Below are positions 43,875 through 51,853 of a stretch of DNA of 64,000 bases, one piece after another. Source of the DNA: DAISKN01 sp964553925 (GTDB taxonomy: Bacteria; Acidobacteriota; Vicinamibacteria; Marinacidobacterales; SMYC01); contig CAZKNR010000239.1 of the NCBI GenBank assembly GCA_964553925.1, positions 1-64,000 on the forward strand, read 5' to 3'. The position numbers were made by a program, and so were the translations under genes. The first letter of the stretch is position 1. Each line of letters opens with the position of its first letter. The notes below the pieces were generated by a model. The model had not been told where the DNA came from. It saw only the letters and a program-made list of their open reading frames with translations, and searched no databases.

Positions 43875-45113
43875 ATGGTCAACGTGCGCGAGCGTTATCT
43901 CGGAGCCGCGGTGGCCGAGCTCGCCTGGGGGGCGAGCAAGATGGCCTTCGTGTCGGGACCGCGACAGTGCGGAAAAACCGTTCTGGCCAAGCTGATGCTG
44001 GCCAAGCGCCCTACGGGTCGTTACGCCAACTGGGACGATGTCGAAGTGAGACGGACCTGGGTCCGCGCCCCCAAGGAGCTTGCGCGTTTCAACAACGGCC
44101 CCGAAGCAACGCCGTTGCTCGCGCTCGACGAGATCCACAAAGCGAGGGGTTGGAAGCGAACGCTCAAGGGGATCTACGACACACTCGAGCACTCCTGCGA
44201 CATTCTGGTCACCGGCAGCGCGCGACTTTCCGTGTACAAAAAGGGGGGCGACAGCCTCGTTGGGCGTTACTTCGGCTTCCGGCTGCATCCGTTCAGTCTG
44301 GGCGAGCTGGAACGCGGAAAACCGCCTGGCCCGGAGGAGTTTCTGAAGGGAGTCTTCGAAGGAGCCGCGCCAACGCCAGCGGATTCGCTCCAGAAGACTC
44401 TAGAGGGGCTTCTCCGGTATGGGGGATTCCCCGAGCCATTCCTGCGACAGTCCGATCGCTTCGCGCGGATCTGGCAGCTCGGGCGGACCGAGAAGACCGT
44501 TCGCGAGGATCTGAGAGACCTCAGCCGAATCCCGGAGTTGAGCCGGGTCGAGATGCTCGTCGCGCTTCTGCCCGACAAAGCCGCCCAGCCCTTGAGTGTG
44601 CAGTCCCTCCGCGAAGACCTGGAGGTTGCCCACGACACCGTCCGGCGCTGGTTGAACTACCTTGCGGAGCTTTACTACCTCTATGAAGTCAAACCGTACT
44701 CCAAGTCCATCCCCCGCTCCCTTAAGAAGGAGGGCAAGCTCTACCTTTGGGACTGGTCGGAGGTCCCGGAGCCGGGACCGCGGTTCGAGAATCTCGTGGC
44801 CGGCCATTTACTGAAAGCCGCTCACTACTGGACCGATACCGGAGAGGGCTTGTTCCAGCTCCACTACCTGCGCAACAAAGAGAAGAAGGAAGTCGATTTT
44901 CTCCTGACACGGGATCGTCGTCCGTGGCTGGCAGTGGAGTGTAAGCTCGCCGACACCGCTCTCCATCCCGGCTTCCAGGTCTTTCTTCCCCGCCTGGAGT
45001 GCGGTCATTTCGTCCAGCTCGTCGCCGCGCCGTCCGTGAGCAAACCGGTTACGGTGGGAGCGAGTTGCGGACTGATCGTGAGCGCGGCGCAGTTCCTGGC
45101 GCATTGCCCTTGA
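43875..45113 (+). CDS. AAA-like ATPase with DUF4143 domain
   Basis: 412 residues from ATG 43875. Walker A FVSGPRQCGKTVLAK (residues 28-35), Walker B LLALDEIHKARGW (about 82-86), sensor-like LVTGSARLSVYKKGGDSLVGRYF. A DUF4143 C-terminal domain (about 200-412) has LRDLSRIPELSRVEMLVALL, a winged-helix-like DTVRRWLNYLAELYYLYEV and the nuclease-like LHYLRNKEKKEVDFLLTRD...WLAVECKLAD (D-x-E-x-K-type). The D/E-x-K remnant suggests a PD-(D/E)XK-derived fold. Such proteins are widespread orphans sometimes linked to defence or toxin-antitoxin-like roles. Confidence 0.85.
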   Translation: MVNVRERYLGAAVAELAWGASKMAFVSGPRQCGKTVLAKLMLAKRPTGRYANWDDVEVRRTWVRAPKELARFNNGPEATPLLALDEIHKARGWKRTLKGIYDTLEHSCDILVTGSARLSVYKKGGDSLVGRYFGFRLHPFSLGELERGKPPGPEEFLKGVFEGAAPTPADSLQKTLEGLLRYGGFPEPFLRQSDRFARIWQLGRTEKTVREDLRDLSRIPELSRVEMLVALLPDKAAQPLSVQSLREDLEVAHDTVRRWLNYLAELYYLYEVKPYSKSIPRSLKKEGKLYLWDWSEVPEPGPRFENLVAGHLLKAAHYWTDTGEGLFQLHYLRNKEKKEVDFLLTRDRRPWLAVECKLADTALHPGFQVFLPRLECGHFVQLVAAPSVSKPVTVGASCGLIVSAAQFLAHCP

Positions 45114-45267
45114 GCCGCCGGTCGCTGATTCTCAAGAGTACCGGAGCGCGGTCATCGGATCGATCGTGGAGGCGTGCAGTGGGCTCTTCGGAGCATGCGG
45201 AAGGAGTACGACAGATCCTGGACGAGGGTATCCATGCCTCATTGGACGGAGGCAAGGCGGACAAGGT

Positions 45268-46674
45268 TCAGTGCGAAGTCGAGAGCGCCCTCACGAGCCG
45301 GTCGAGAAACTCCCGGCCCTCGTAGAACGAGGAGACGAGGACGCGCTCGTCTTTCCCGTGGGCGCGCACGTCGTCGACGTCTCCGAAGATCCCGGAGACG
45401 CCGTAGGTCGGAATGCCGGCGTTGCGCAGATACAAACCGTCGGTCGCTCCGGTGCTCATCGTGGGAACGACCGGAACCCCGGGCCAAATCTCCTCGGTGA
45501 TCCGCTCGATGGGCCCCATGACCTCGGGGAGGAGGGGCGAGGGGAGGCTCAGGCTCGCCGGCAGTACCGGGGACATTCTCACCGCCTCGTCGCCGACGAC
45601 ATCCTCGAGTGTGCGCTGAACGTCTTTGGGGTCTCCTCCCGGGAAAATCCTGCAGTTCACCGTGGCTCGGGCGGTTTGAGGAAGGGCGTTCTCCGCATGG
45701 CCGCCCTGGAGCTGGGTGGCGACGCAGGTAGTGCGCAGCACCGCGTTGTAATATGGCGACTTCGAAAGCCGCGCCGCGGCCTCGGGATCGGACCTCCGGG
45801 CGACGGAGAGCATGTCCCGCGACCTGTCGCCGCTCTCGATCGCGGAGACCTTCTCGAAGTAGGCGCTGGTGATCTCGTCGAGCTCCACGGGAAACTCGTG
45901 CTGGGAAATCTTCACGAGCGCCGAAGATAGCTGATAGATGGCGTTGTCCTTCGGGGGCATCGAGCTGTGCCCACCGGCGTTCGTCGCCTCGAGCGAGAAG
46001 CTCTGGAAGAGCTTCTCGCTGAGCTGGACACCGTTCAAGAGCTTTCTCCCGCCTTTCATCTCTCCGTCTCCGCCCTCGTTGAGGCAGTAAGCGGCATCGA
46101 TGAGATCGCGGTGGTTCGCGAGAAGCCACTGGACCCCGTTGTAGCTTCCTCCCTCCTCGTCCGCGGTCAAGGCTACGATGAGGTCGCGGTCGGGAAGAGT
46201 GCTCTCGCGCTTCATACTAATCAGGTTCGCGATCCAGATCGCGGCCATCGCCTTGTCGTCCGACGTGCCGCGGCCGTAGAAGTAGCCGTCCTTCTCGAGG
46301 AAGGTAAAGGGATCGAAGGACCAGTCCGAGGCAAGCGCCTCGACCACGTCGATGTGGGCGAGGAGCAGGATCGGCTCGCGCTTGCCGCTTCCCCGGAGGC
46401 GAGCGACGAGGTTTCCCTTCCGGGGATGAGGTCCGAGGACGCGAACGTCCTCCTCGGGAAAGCCGGCGTCGCGCAGTCGCCGGGCCATCGCCTCCGCGGC
46501 TTTCGTATTGTCCCCGACCGAGTCGGTGGTGTTGATCTCGATGAGCTCCTCGAAGATCTCTCGAGCCAGAGCATCCTCGGCGGAAGGCGGCCCGGTGACG
46601 AACGCTACGGTAGCGGCGGCGAGGAGAAGGGAGAGGAGGGTGAAGGCGAAGAGCGGTCGTCGGCTCGAGATCAA
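45268..46674 (-). CDS. Exported M20 metallopeptidase (second copy)
   Basis: 468 residues. I chose the TTG at 46674, which has AAAGGAG 7 bases upstream and gives a signal peptide (ISSRRPLFAFTLLSLLLAAATVAF). Active-site set: LLAHIDVVEA (His, Asp), GRGTSDDKAMAA (Asp), LTADEEGGS (Glu-Glu), EGGDGEM and VRAHGKDERV (His). GGHSSMP is the dimerisation-domain motif. It shares the family with 9928-11328 but not close sequence identity, so they are not recent duplicates. Likely an exopeptidase or N-acyl-aminoacid hydrolase of the periplasm. Confidence 0.88.
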   Translation of the reverse strand: MISSRRPLFAFTLLSLLLAAATVAFVTGPPSAEDALAREIFEELIEINTTDSVGDNTKAAEAMARRLRDAGFPEEDVRVLGPHPRKGNLVARLRGSGKREPILLLAHIDVVEALASDWSFDPFTFLEKDGYFYGRGTSDDKAMAAIWIANLISMKRESTLPDRDLIVALTADEEGGSYNGVQWLLANHRDLIDAAYCLNEGGDGEMKGGRKLLNGVQLSEKLFQSFSLEATNAGGHSSMPPKDNAIYQLSSALVKISQHEFPVELDEITSAYFEKVSAIESGDRSRDMLSVARRSDPEAAARLSKSPYYNAVLRTTCVATQLQGGHAENALPQTARATVNCRIFPGGDPKDVQRTLEDVVGDEAVRMSPVLPASLSLPSPLLPEVMGPIERITEEIWPGVPVVPTMSTGATDGLYLRNAGIPTYGVSGIFGDVDDVRAHGKDERVLVSSFYEGREFLDRLVRALSTSH

Positions 46675-46842
46675 AAGGCACTCCTTTGCTCGTTCATGCG
46701 ACCGGCATTCTATCGTAACGATGTCGGATTTTTCCCACAGATCGCTTTCGGGATGAATCGCGCAAGTTGCTCTCGCCAAAGGGAATGCGAGATCTGCCCG
46801 CGCTGGCGCGATCGTTGCTTTGTCGAGCCCGGGGGATTCGCC

Positions 46843-47304
46843 TTGAGCAAATACCGTCCCGAGCGCGTCTGGCCTCGCCTGGTCCCGAAGGGCTCGGTCA
46901 TGGTCTCCGTCTACGGGCCGACGAGCGAGCAGGCGTACGGCGTCCTGTCCGACGTCTCCGAGGGGGGTGCTTCGTTCGTCGCCGGCGTTTTGTTCCCGAC
47001 GACGAGCCGCGTGCTCCTCCGGATCGGCTTCAATCCCGAAGAGCCCTTCTCCACTCCCGCGGAGATCGTCTGGACCCGCGACGAGAGTGACGCCAAGCAC
47101 AAGGCGAACTATATCCACGGCGTCCGATTCCGGGTCGAGGACCCCGAGCAGCGCGATCGGCTTCGCGCCATTCTCACCAGCCCCGAGTTCACGCGTCCGA
47201 TCGTTCCCGGCGGCCCGCGCAAGGCCCCTGGCTTCTCGGAGGTCGTCCGAGATCTCGCGGATGAGCTCGTCGAGCTCGGGGACCGAATCCAGAACGAGAC
47301 TTGA
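46843..47304 (+). CDS. PilZ-domain protein
   Basis: 153 residues if started at TTG 46843; ATG 46754 would add 30 residues rich in Cys (CSRQRECEICPRWRDRC), so the start is uncertain. WPRLVPKGSVMVSV, LSDVSEGGASFVAG, LLRIGFNP, AEIVWTRDE and IHGVRFRVEDPEQRDRL follow the PilZ strand order. The c-di-GMP-binding RxxxR is not obvious, whereas the (D/N)xSxxG motif is present as DVSEGG. It may have lost nucleotide binding. Divergent from the M20 gene. Confidence 0.78.
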   Translation: MSKYRPERVWPRLVPKGSVMVSVYGPTSEQAYGVLSDVSEGGASFVAGVLFPTTSRVLLRIGFNPEEPFSTPAEIVWTRDESDAKHKANYIHGVRFRVEDPEQRDRLRAILTSPEFTRPIVPGGPRKAPGFSEVVRDLADELVELGDRIQNET

Positions 47305-47305
47305 C

Positions 47306-47311
47306 TATAAT
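47306..47311 (+). promoter_or_regulatory. Perfect -10 box just before an ATG (leaderless candidate)
   Basis: TATAAT at 47306-47311 lies 8 bases before ATG 47320, with no good -35 at the proper distance and no ribosome site between. This fits a leaderless start. Confidence 0.4.
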
Positions 47312-47319
47312 CTCTCCCC

Positions 47320-47925
47320 ATGGGGAGAGAACGGACCTACCACATCAAGCAGTACCCCCTCGAAAAGGGCGCCCTCGAGATCCAGTACATCGAGGAGTTC
47401 TTCGGGGAGTTCGACCGGAAGAAGACCGCGGCGGAGATCCAGAAAAGGCTCGCCTCCCGGGCCCACTGCATCCTCATGGCCGAGGCGATTCTTCCGGACG
47501 ACCCCTCGCTTCTGGTGCCGGTCTCGTTCAAGGTGAGCCACGAGATCTTCGCCGAGGAGAGCGATCCGTACCTCGCCGATCTCGTGAGCCGGCTCGCGGG
47601 CGCGGTCGACTTCCACGGGCGCCGCATCCTCTATAGCTGGATCGGGGGCACGCGCTCCGACTGGCGCGGGCAGGGCCATTTTCGCGCGCTCACCGAGCAG
47701 CAGGAGGCCTGGGCGCTCGAGCACGGCTTCAAGGAGATGGTGGTCAAGACCAAGAACAAGTTCTACGGCATGCGGGCCACCCTCACCCACTTGAGCTTCG
47801 ACGTCATCAAGTACGAGAGGAACCTCCTCGACAACCGCGAGTCCAAGGTCTACATGAGCAAGCGAATCGGTCCCGAAGTTCTTTCGAACCACCAGAGCGA
47901 GAGGACCCTGACCCAGGCGGTCTAA
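47320..47925 (+). CDS. GNAT-like acetyltransferase
   Basis: 201 residues. ILMAEAILPDDPSLLVPVSFKVSHEIF, then RILYSWIGGTRSDWRGQGHFRALTEQQEAWALEHGFKEMVVKTKNKFYGM. WRGQGHFRALTEQQEAWA corresponds to the acetyl-CoA-binding motif A (R/Q-x-x-G-x-G/A) and FKEMVVKT to motif B of GNAT enzymes. The substrate is unknown. The stop overlaps the end of the convergent HD-domain gene by 4 bp. Confidence 0.75.
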   Translation: MGRERTYHIKQYPLEKGALEIQYIEEFFGEFDRKKTAAEIQKRLASRAHCILMAEAILPDDPSLLVPVSFKVSHEIFAEESDPYLADLVSRLAGAVDFHGRRILYSWIGGTRSDWRGQGHFRALTEQQEAWALEHGFKEMVVKTKNKFYGMRATLTHLSFDVIKYERNLLDNRESKVYMSKRIGPEVLSNHQSERTLTQAV

Positions 47926-48509
47926 TCGGGCTTTCCGGCTTGAAGGTTCCTGCCGGTGATCCCGAGCTCCTCGGCGTGGGGCTTGAGGGCTTCGATCACG
48001 AAGCCGATGTGATCCTCGAGCTCGACACCCAGCAGAGACGCCCCCGCCTCGATCTCGCGCCGTTCGACTTTCGCGGCGAAGGCTTTGTCCTTGAGCTTTT
48101 TTCTCACGCTCTTGGGCTCGAGGGTCGAGATCCCCTCGGGCCGCACGAGGCAGCAGGCGACGACGAAGCCCGTGAGCTCGTCGCAGGCGAGCAGAGCCCG
48201 GTCGAGCGGGCTCTCGTAGGGCACGTTCCACTGCGTGTAGTGCGCCGAGACGGCGTAGGCGATCTTCTCCTCGCCCCGCTCGCGGAGCCAGGCGACGATG
48301 CGGTTCGGGTGATCCCCGGGCCATTTCTCATAGTCGGCATCGTGCAGCATCCCGGCGATCCCCCAGAGGTCTTCCTCGGAAGCCCCGTTGCCGTAGCGAT
48401 GAGCCGCCTGCCGCATCACCAATTCCACGGCGCGGGCGTGCTTTCTCAGGGAATCGGTATCGGTCCATTCGCACAGATGAGCCCAGGCACCCTCGCGAGT
48501 CAGTGGCAT
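47922..48509 (-). CDS. HD-domain phosphohydrolase
   Basis: 195 residues from ATG 48509. SLRKHARAVELVMRQAAHR gives the first His, WGIAGMLHDADYEKWP the HD pair, then IAYAVSAHYTQWN (His) and RALLACDELTGFVVACCLVRP (Asp). This is the HDIG-type small hydrolase pattern, common in uncharacterised bacterial proteins. No signal peptide. The reaction may be on a nucleotide; unknown. Convergent with the GNAT gene. Confidence 0.83.
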   Translation of the reverse strand: MPLTREGAWAHLCEWTDTDSLRKHARAVELVMRQAAHRYGNGASEEDLWGIAGMLHDADYEKWPGDHPNRIVAWLRERGEEKIAYAVSAHYTQWNVPYESPLDRALLACDELTGFVVACCLVRPEGISTLEPKSVRKKLKDKAFAAKVERREIEAGASLLGVELEDHIGFVIEALKPHAEELGITGRNLQAGKPD

Positions 48510-48585
48510 GGCGGGATCATAAACCGGTTTCGCCGAATTGCGGAGAGCGGCGTCAGGAGGGCTACCGCCGGCTCCCCCGAGGCCC

Positions 48586-49023
48586 TCAACTTGGTCCGAA
48601 ACGGAGGACGCCACCCGGATAGGCAACCGAAAGTCCGCCTTCCGTCACTTCGAAAGAAGAGGCGGAGCCGAGAGCTCGAAGGTACTCGCCATCGAGCGAG
48701 TCCGGTGGGCAGGCGGCGAGGGTGCAAGCGAGGAGGCCCATCTGGAGGGTTGTTCCCGTTGCGCGGTAGCTCCCGTTGCAGAAATTGCAGTCGGCGCGGA
48801 CGTGGGCGTCGTCGTTTTCTCCGAGGTCCAATCGATAGCGCTCGGGGGCGGGAACGGGGACAGTCTGTCCTCCCGCGAGGTCGAACGCGCGCAGGGACCA
48901 CGAGCCCACGGGGGTCGCCGGGGCCGGGGTTTCGAGCTCCGTAGTCGACGTCGTCGACTCGCAAGCTCCCATTAGCACGAGGAGAACGAGGGTTCCCAGA
49001 AAAAACAGCGTTGACATTTTCAT
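48586..49023 (-). CDS. META-domain-like lipoprotein
   Basis: 145 residues from ATG 49023 with a lipoprotein signal (MSTLFFLGTLVLLVLMGAC). VGSWSLRAFDLAGGQTVP, ERYRLDLGENDDAHVRADCNFCNGSYRATG and LLACTLAACPPDSLDGEYLRALGSASSFEV follow the META/HslJ beta-sandwich pattern (xxCNxxxGxY). Two cysteine pairs probably form disulphides. Usually of unknown function, sometimes linked to heat or drug stress. Confidence 0.82.
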   Translation of the reverse strand: MKMSTLFFLGTLVLLVLMGACESTTSTTELETPAPATPVGSWSLRAFDLAGGQTVPVPAPERYRLDLGENDDAHVRADCNFCNGSYRATGTTLQMGLLACTLAACPPDSLDGEYLRALGSASSFEVTEGGLSVAYPGGVLRFGPS

Positions 49024-49165
49024 CGGCTCGAGCACCTTTCGTTTCATACCTGCGGCTGAACAATCTGCAAGACCTTGCAAGACCCTTGCCCATTACCCGG
49101 GAAAGATTGGCTGGTGCCCAAGGCCACCTATGACACGTGGCTCGTCGGTCTGAGGCGTAGCTTCG

Positions 49166-49759
49166 TTAGAATCTGGCGCCGATGGCGAAGCTCAGCTTGT
49201 TCAGGGAGAGCTCTTCGTCGGTCATGATGTCGAAGAACTTGAACGCGATTTCGACCAGGAAGCGATCCCCGATGTTCCCCCTCAATCCGCCGCCGAGGAC
49301 GAAGGTGAGGGCGGTCTCATCGAGCTCTCCGGGAGCGAATACTTGATCCGTCAAGTCCTGGCCGTTCAGGGTGAAGACGACCTCGGGGGACACCTTCGAC
49401 GCCCCGAGCTCCACCTGAGCGAACGGGGAGATTCCGGCGCCGGGGAACGTCCATCGAAGCCCGCCGCCGTAGTACACGCTCGGAACTTCCGCGGTGACGT
49501 TCACGCCCGGTAAAGCCGCGAGTTGGTTCAGGAACAGGGCGTAGCGGCCGGTGAGCACGTCGTTCAGGCTCTCGATGCCTCCCACGATGGAGACGCCGCC
49601 GCCGAGGCCGGCGCCGAATTGGGCTCCATAGAGGGAGCCGTTTTCTTCGCCGAAAGTCCAGCCGATGACGAATGCGGCGTGCCCTCGTTCCTGGGCGTTT
49701 ACAAAGGCGGGAATCGAGAGCAGCGAGCACAACACCAGCGACCGAAAACTTCCGCTCAT
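49166..49759 (-). CDS. Outer-membrane beta-barrel protein
   Basis: 197 residues with a signal peptide (SGSFRSLVLCSLLSIPAFVNAQ) and a terminal Phe (SFAIGARF). Alternating strands VSIVGGIESLNDVLTGRYALFLNQLAAL, VYYGGGLRWTF, SPFAQVELGASKV, LTFVLGGGLRGNI and FLVEIAFKFFDIM fit a small 8-strand OmpA/OmpX-like barrel. AAGGAGGT lies 6 bases before the ATG, an unusually strong ribosome site. Role unknown. Confidence 0.8.
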   Translation of the reverse strand: MSGSFRSLVLCSLLSIPAFVNAQERGHAAFVIGWTFGEENGSLYGAQFGAGLGGGVSIVGGIESLNDVLTGRYALFLNQLAALPGVNVTAEVPSVYYGGGLRWTFPGAGISPFAQVELGASKVSPEVVFTLNGQDLTDQVFAPGELDETALTFVLGGGLRGNIGDRFLVEIAFKFFDIMTDEELSLNKLSFAIGARF

Positions 49760-49907
49760 CGAGAAGACCTCCTTGACGCCATTATTCTTACCAGGCCCAA
49801 GGTAGTTGCGCCAGTATCAACCACGACGATCTCTACCGCGTGATCCAGATGGCGGCCTCCTCTGCCTCTACCGGGGAGCGCGTTTGCTCCACGGGCGGTC
49901 CACGGGC

Positions 49908-50795
49908 TCAGCGAATCTGATAGGAGACGAGGAACCGGAAGTTGAAGAGGCCGTCGTTCGCGGACGTGGTGCTCGGCGGCCTGACGACGGAGAGCCAGGA
50001 GTAGAAGAGCTCACCGGTGAGGCGCCATTTGTCGGATGCGGCGTACGTGGCCCCGCCGGTGAGGGAGACGGTAGCGCCGTCGGTGAGCTTGAGCGTGCGG
50101 TCGTGGACGTCGGAGTGCATCGCGTCGACCTGAAACTCGAGGTCGAGATAGTTGAACGCGATCCCCACGTAGGGCCGAAAGGGGCTCGCGGAGACGTAAC
50201 CTGTGGTGATCTCCGCTCCGAACGCGCGCTGGCCGAGAACGTCGTTCGAGGGGGCAACGCAGTCGTAGGGATTGGGTCCTTCGACATCTTCGCGGGTGCA
50301 GGTGATGTCGCCCTCGATTGCGCCGAACTGACCGTAGCCTCGAAGTCCGACTTTCCAGGTTTCACCCACGTCGAAGGGGCGAGAGGCGGCGACGGCGAAC
50401 ATATGGGGCTTGGTCCCGTCGACCTCGATGGGCGGAAGGTAGGCGAGCTCTAGCGACGTGCGCTCGGAGAGACCGATCCTGCCGCGGATCCGGCCGAAGA
50501 ACGAGGTGCGGTTGAGGTCCTCGACCTTGACCCCGCCGAATCCCACGCGGCGCTGCTCTTCGCTGAGCTGGGGCACGAAGCCGCCCTCGAACCCGAGATC
50601 GATCTTGCCCACTCCCCTAGCCTCGGGGACTCCCATTCCCGTGAGAATCGCGAGAGACGCGAAGTACTTCATCGCCCAGGACTCCGGTGCGTCGAACTCG
50701 AGCTCTTCCGTAGCTTCGATCACTGGCTGCGCGAAGGCGCGGTCCGAAAACAGCGCCAGCGCGATCGCGAGGACGGAGGCGAGCTTCTTTATCAT
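49908..50795 (-). CDS. Outer-membrane barrel protein, tandem copy 1
   Basis: 295 residues with a signal peptide (IKKLASVLAIALALFSDRAFAQ). Strands such as TSLELAYLPPIEVDGTKPHMFAVAASRPF, WKVGLRGYGQFGAIEGDITC, YVGIAFNYLDLEFQVDAMHS, TVSLTGGATYAASDKWRLTGELFYSWLSV and FNFRFLVSYQIR form a beta barrel. It is about 92% identical by eye to its neighbour at 50865-51752. A Cys pair (TC...DC) flanks a loop that is one of the few variable places. Likely an outer-membrane receptor or porin; substrate unknown. Confidence 0.83.
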   Translation of the reverse strand: MIKKLASVLAIALALFSDRAFAQPVIEATEELEFDAPESWAMKYFASLAILTGMGVPEARGVGKIDLGFEGGFVPQLSEEQRRVGFGGVKVEDLNRTSFFGRIRGRIGLSERTSLELAYLPPIEVDGTKPHMFAVAASRPFDVGETWKVGLRGYGQFGAIEGDITCTREDVEGPNPYDCVAPSNDVLGQRAFGAEITTGYVSASPFRPYVGIAFNYLDLEFQVDAMHSDVHDRTLKLTDGATVSLTGGATYAASDKWRLTGELFYSWLSVVRPPSTTSANDGLFNFRFLVSYQIR

Positions 50796-50864
50796 CGCGA
50801 CATTCTAGGAGCCAGGACTCGGCGCAACTGTGAAGCCGCTCACAGGAGCTGAGCTCTTCCCGCT

Positions 50865-51752
50865 TCAGCGAATCTGATAGGAAACGAGGAACCGGAAGTT
50901 GAAGAGGCCGTCGTTCGCGGACGTGGTGCTGGGCGGTCTGACGACGGAAAGCCAGGAGTAGAAGAGCTCGCCCGTGAAGCGCCATTTCTCTGAAGCGGCG
51001 TACGTGGCGCCGCCGGTGAGGGAGACGGTAGCGCCGTCGGTGAGCTGGAGCGTGCGGTCGTGGACGCCGGAGTGCATCGCGTCGACCTGAAACTCGAGGT
51101 CGAGATAGTTGAACGCGATCCCCACGTAGGGCCGAAGGGGGCTCGCGGAGACGTAACCCGTGGTGATCTCCGCTCCGAACATGCGCTGGCCGAGATCGTC
51201 GTTCGAGGGGGCAACGCAGTCGTAGGGATTGGGGCCTTCGAGATCCTCGCTGCTGCAGGTGATGTCGCCCTCGATTGCGCCGAACTGACCATAGCCTCGG
51301 AGTCCGACCTTCCAGGTTTCACCCACGTCGAAGGGGCGAGAGACGGCGACGGCGAACATATGGGGCTTGGTGCCGTCGACCTCGATCGGCGGAAGATAGG
51401 CAAGCTCGAGCGACGTGCTCTCGGAGAGGCCGATCCTGCCGCGGATTCGGCCGAAGAACGGGGTGCGGTTCAAGTCCTCGACCTTGACCCCGCCGAATCC
51501 CACGCGGCGCTGCTCTTCGCTGAGCTGGGGCACGATGCCGCCCTCGAACCCGAGATCGATCTTGCCCACTCCCCTGGCCTCGGGGACTCCCATTCCCGTG
51601 AGAATCGCGAGAGAGGCGTAGTACTTCATCGCCCAGGACTCGGGCGCGTCGAAAGCGAGCTCTTCCGTGGCTTCGATGAGTGGTTGTGCGCACAGGCTCT
51701 CGGAAAAAAGAGCCAGCGCGAACGCGAGAACTGGGGCGAGCTTCTTCGTCAT
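50865..51752 (-). CDS. Outer-membrane barrel protein, tandem copy 2
   Basis: 295 residues, same length as copy 1 with no indel. I count 24 differing residues, concentrated in the signal peptide (TKKLAPVLAFALALFSESLCAQ), the SSEDLEG/TREDVEG loop and single sites. All barrel strands are kept. 69 bases separate it from copy 1. The high identity, including silent positions, implies a recent duplication or gene conversion. Function unknown; two copies could raise dose or vary a surface loop. Confidence 0.85.
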   Translation of the reverse strand: MTKKLAPVLAFALALFSESLCAQPLIEATEELAFDAPESWAMKYYASLAILTGMGVPEARGVGKIDLGFEGGIVPQLSEEQRRVGFGGVKVEDLNRTPFFGRIRGRIGLSESTSLELAYLPPIEVDGTKPHMFAVAVSRPFDVGETWKVGLRGYGQFGAIEGDITCSSEDLEGPNPYDCVAPSNDDLGQRMFGAEITTGYVSASPLRPYVGIAFNYLDLEFQVDAMHSGVHDRTLQLTDGATVSLTGGATYAASEKWRFTGELFYSWLSVVRPPSTTSANDGLFNFRFLVSYQIR

Positions 51753-51853
51753 CTGCGCATTTTAGCATCGTGGACCGTACGCCACTGTGAAGTTACCCAC
51801 GTCGCGACGAGGTGAGCTAAGCCGAAGTTCCACTCCGTAGAGGGGACTTCAGG

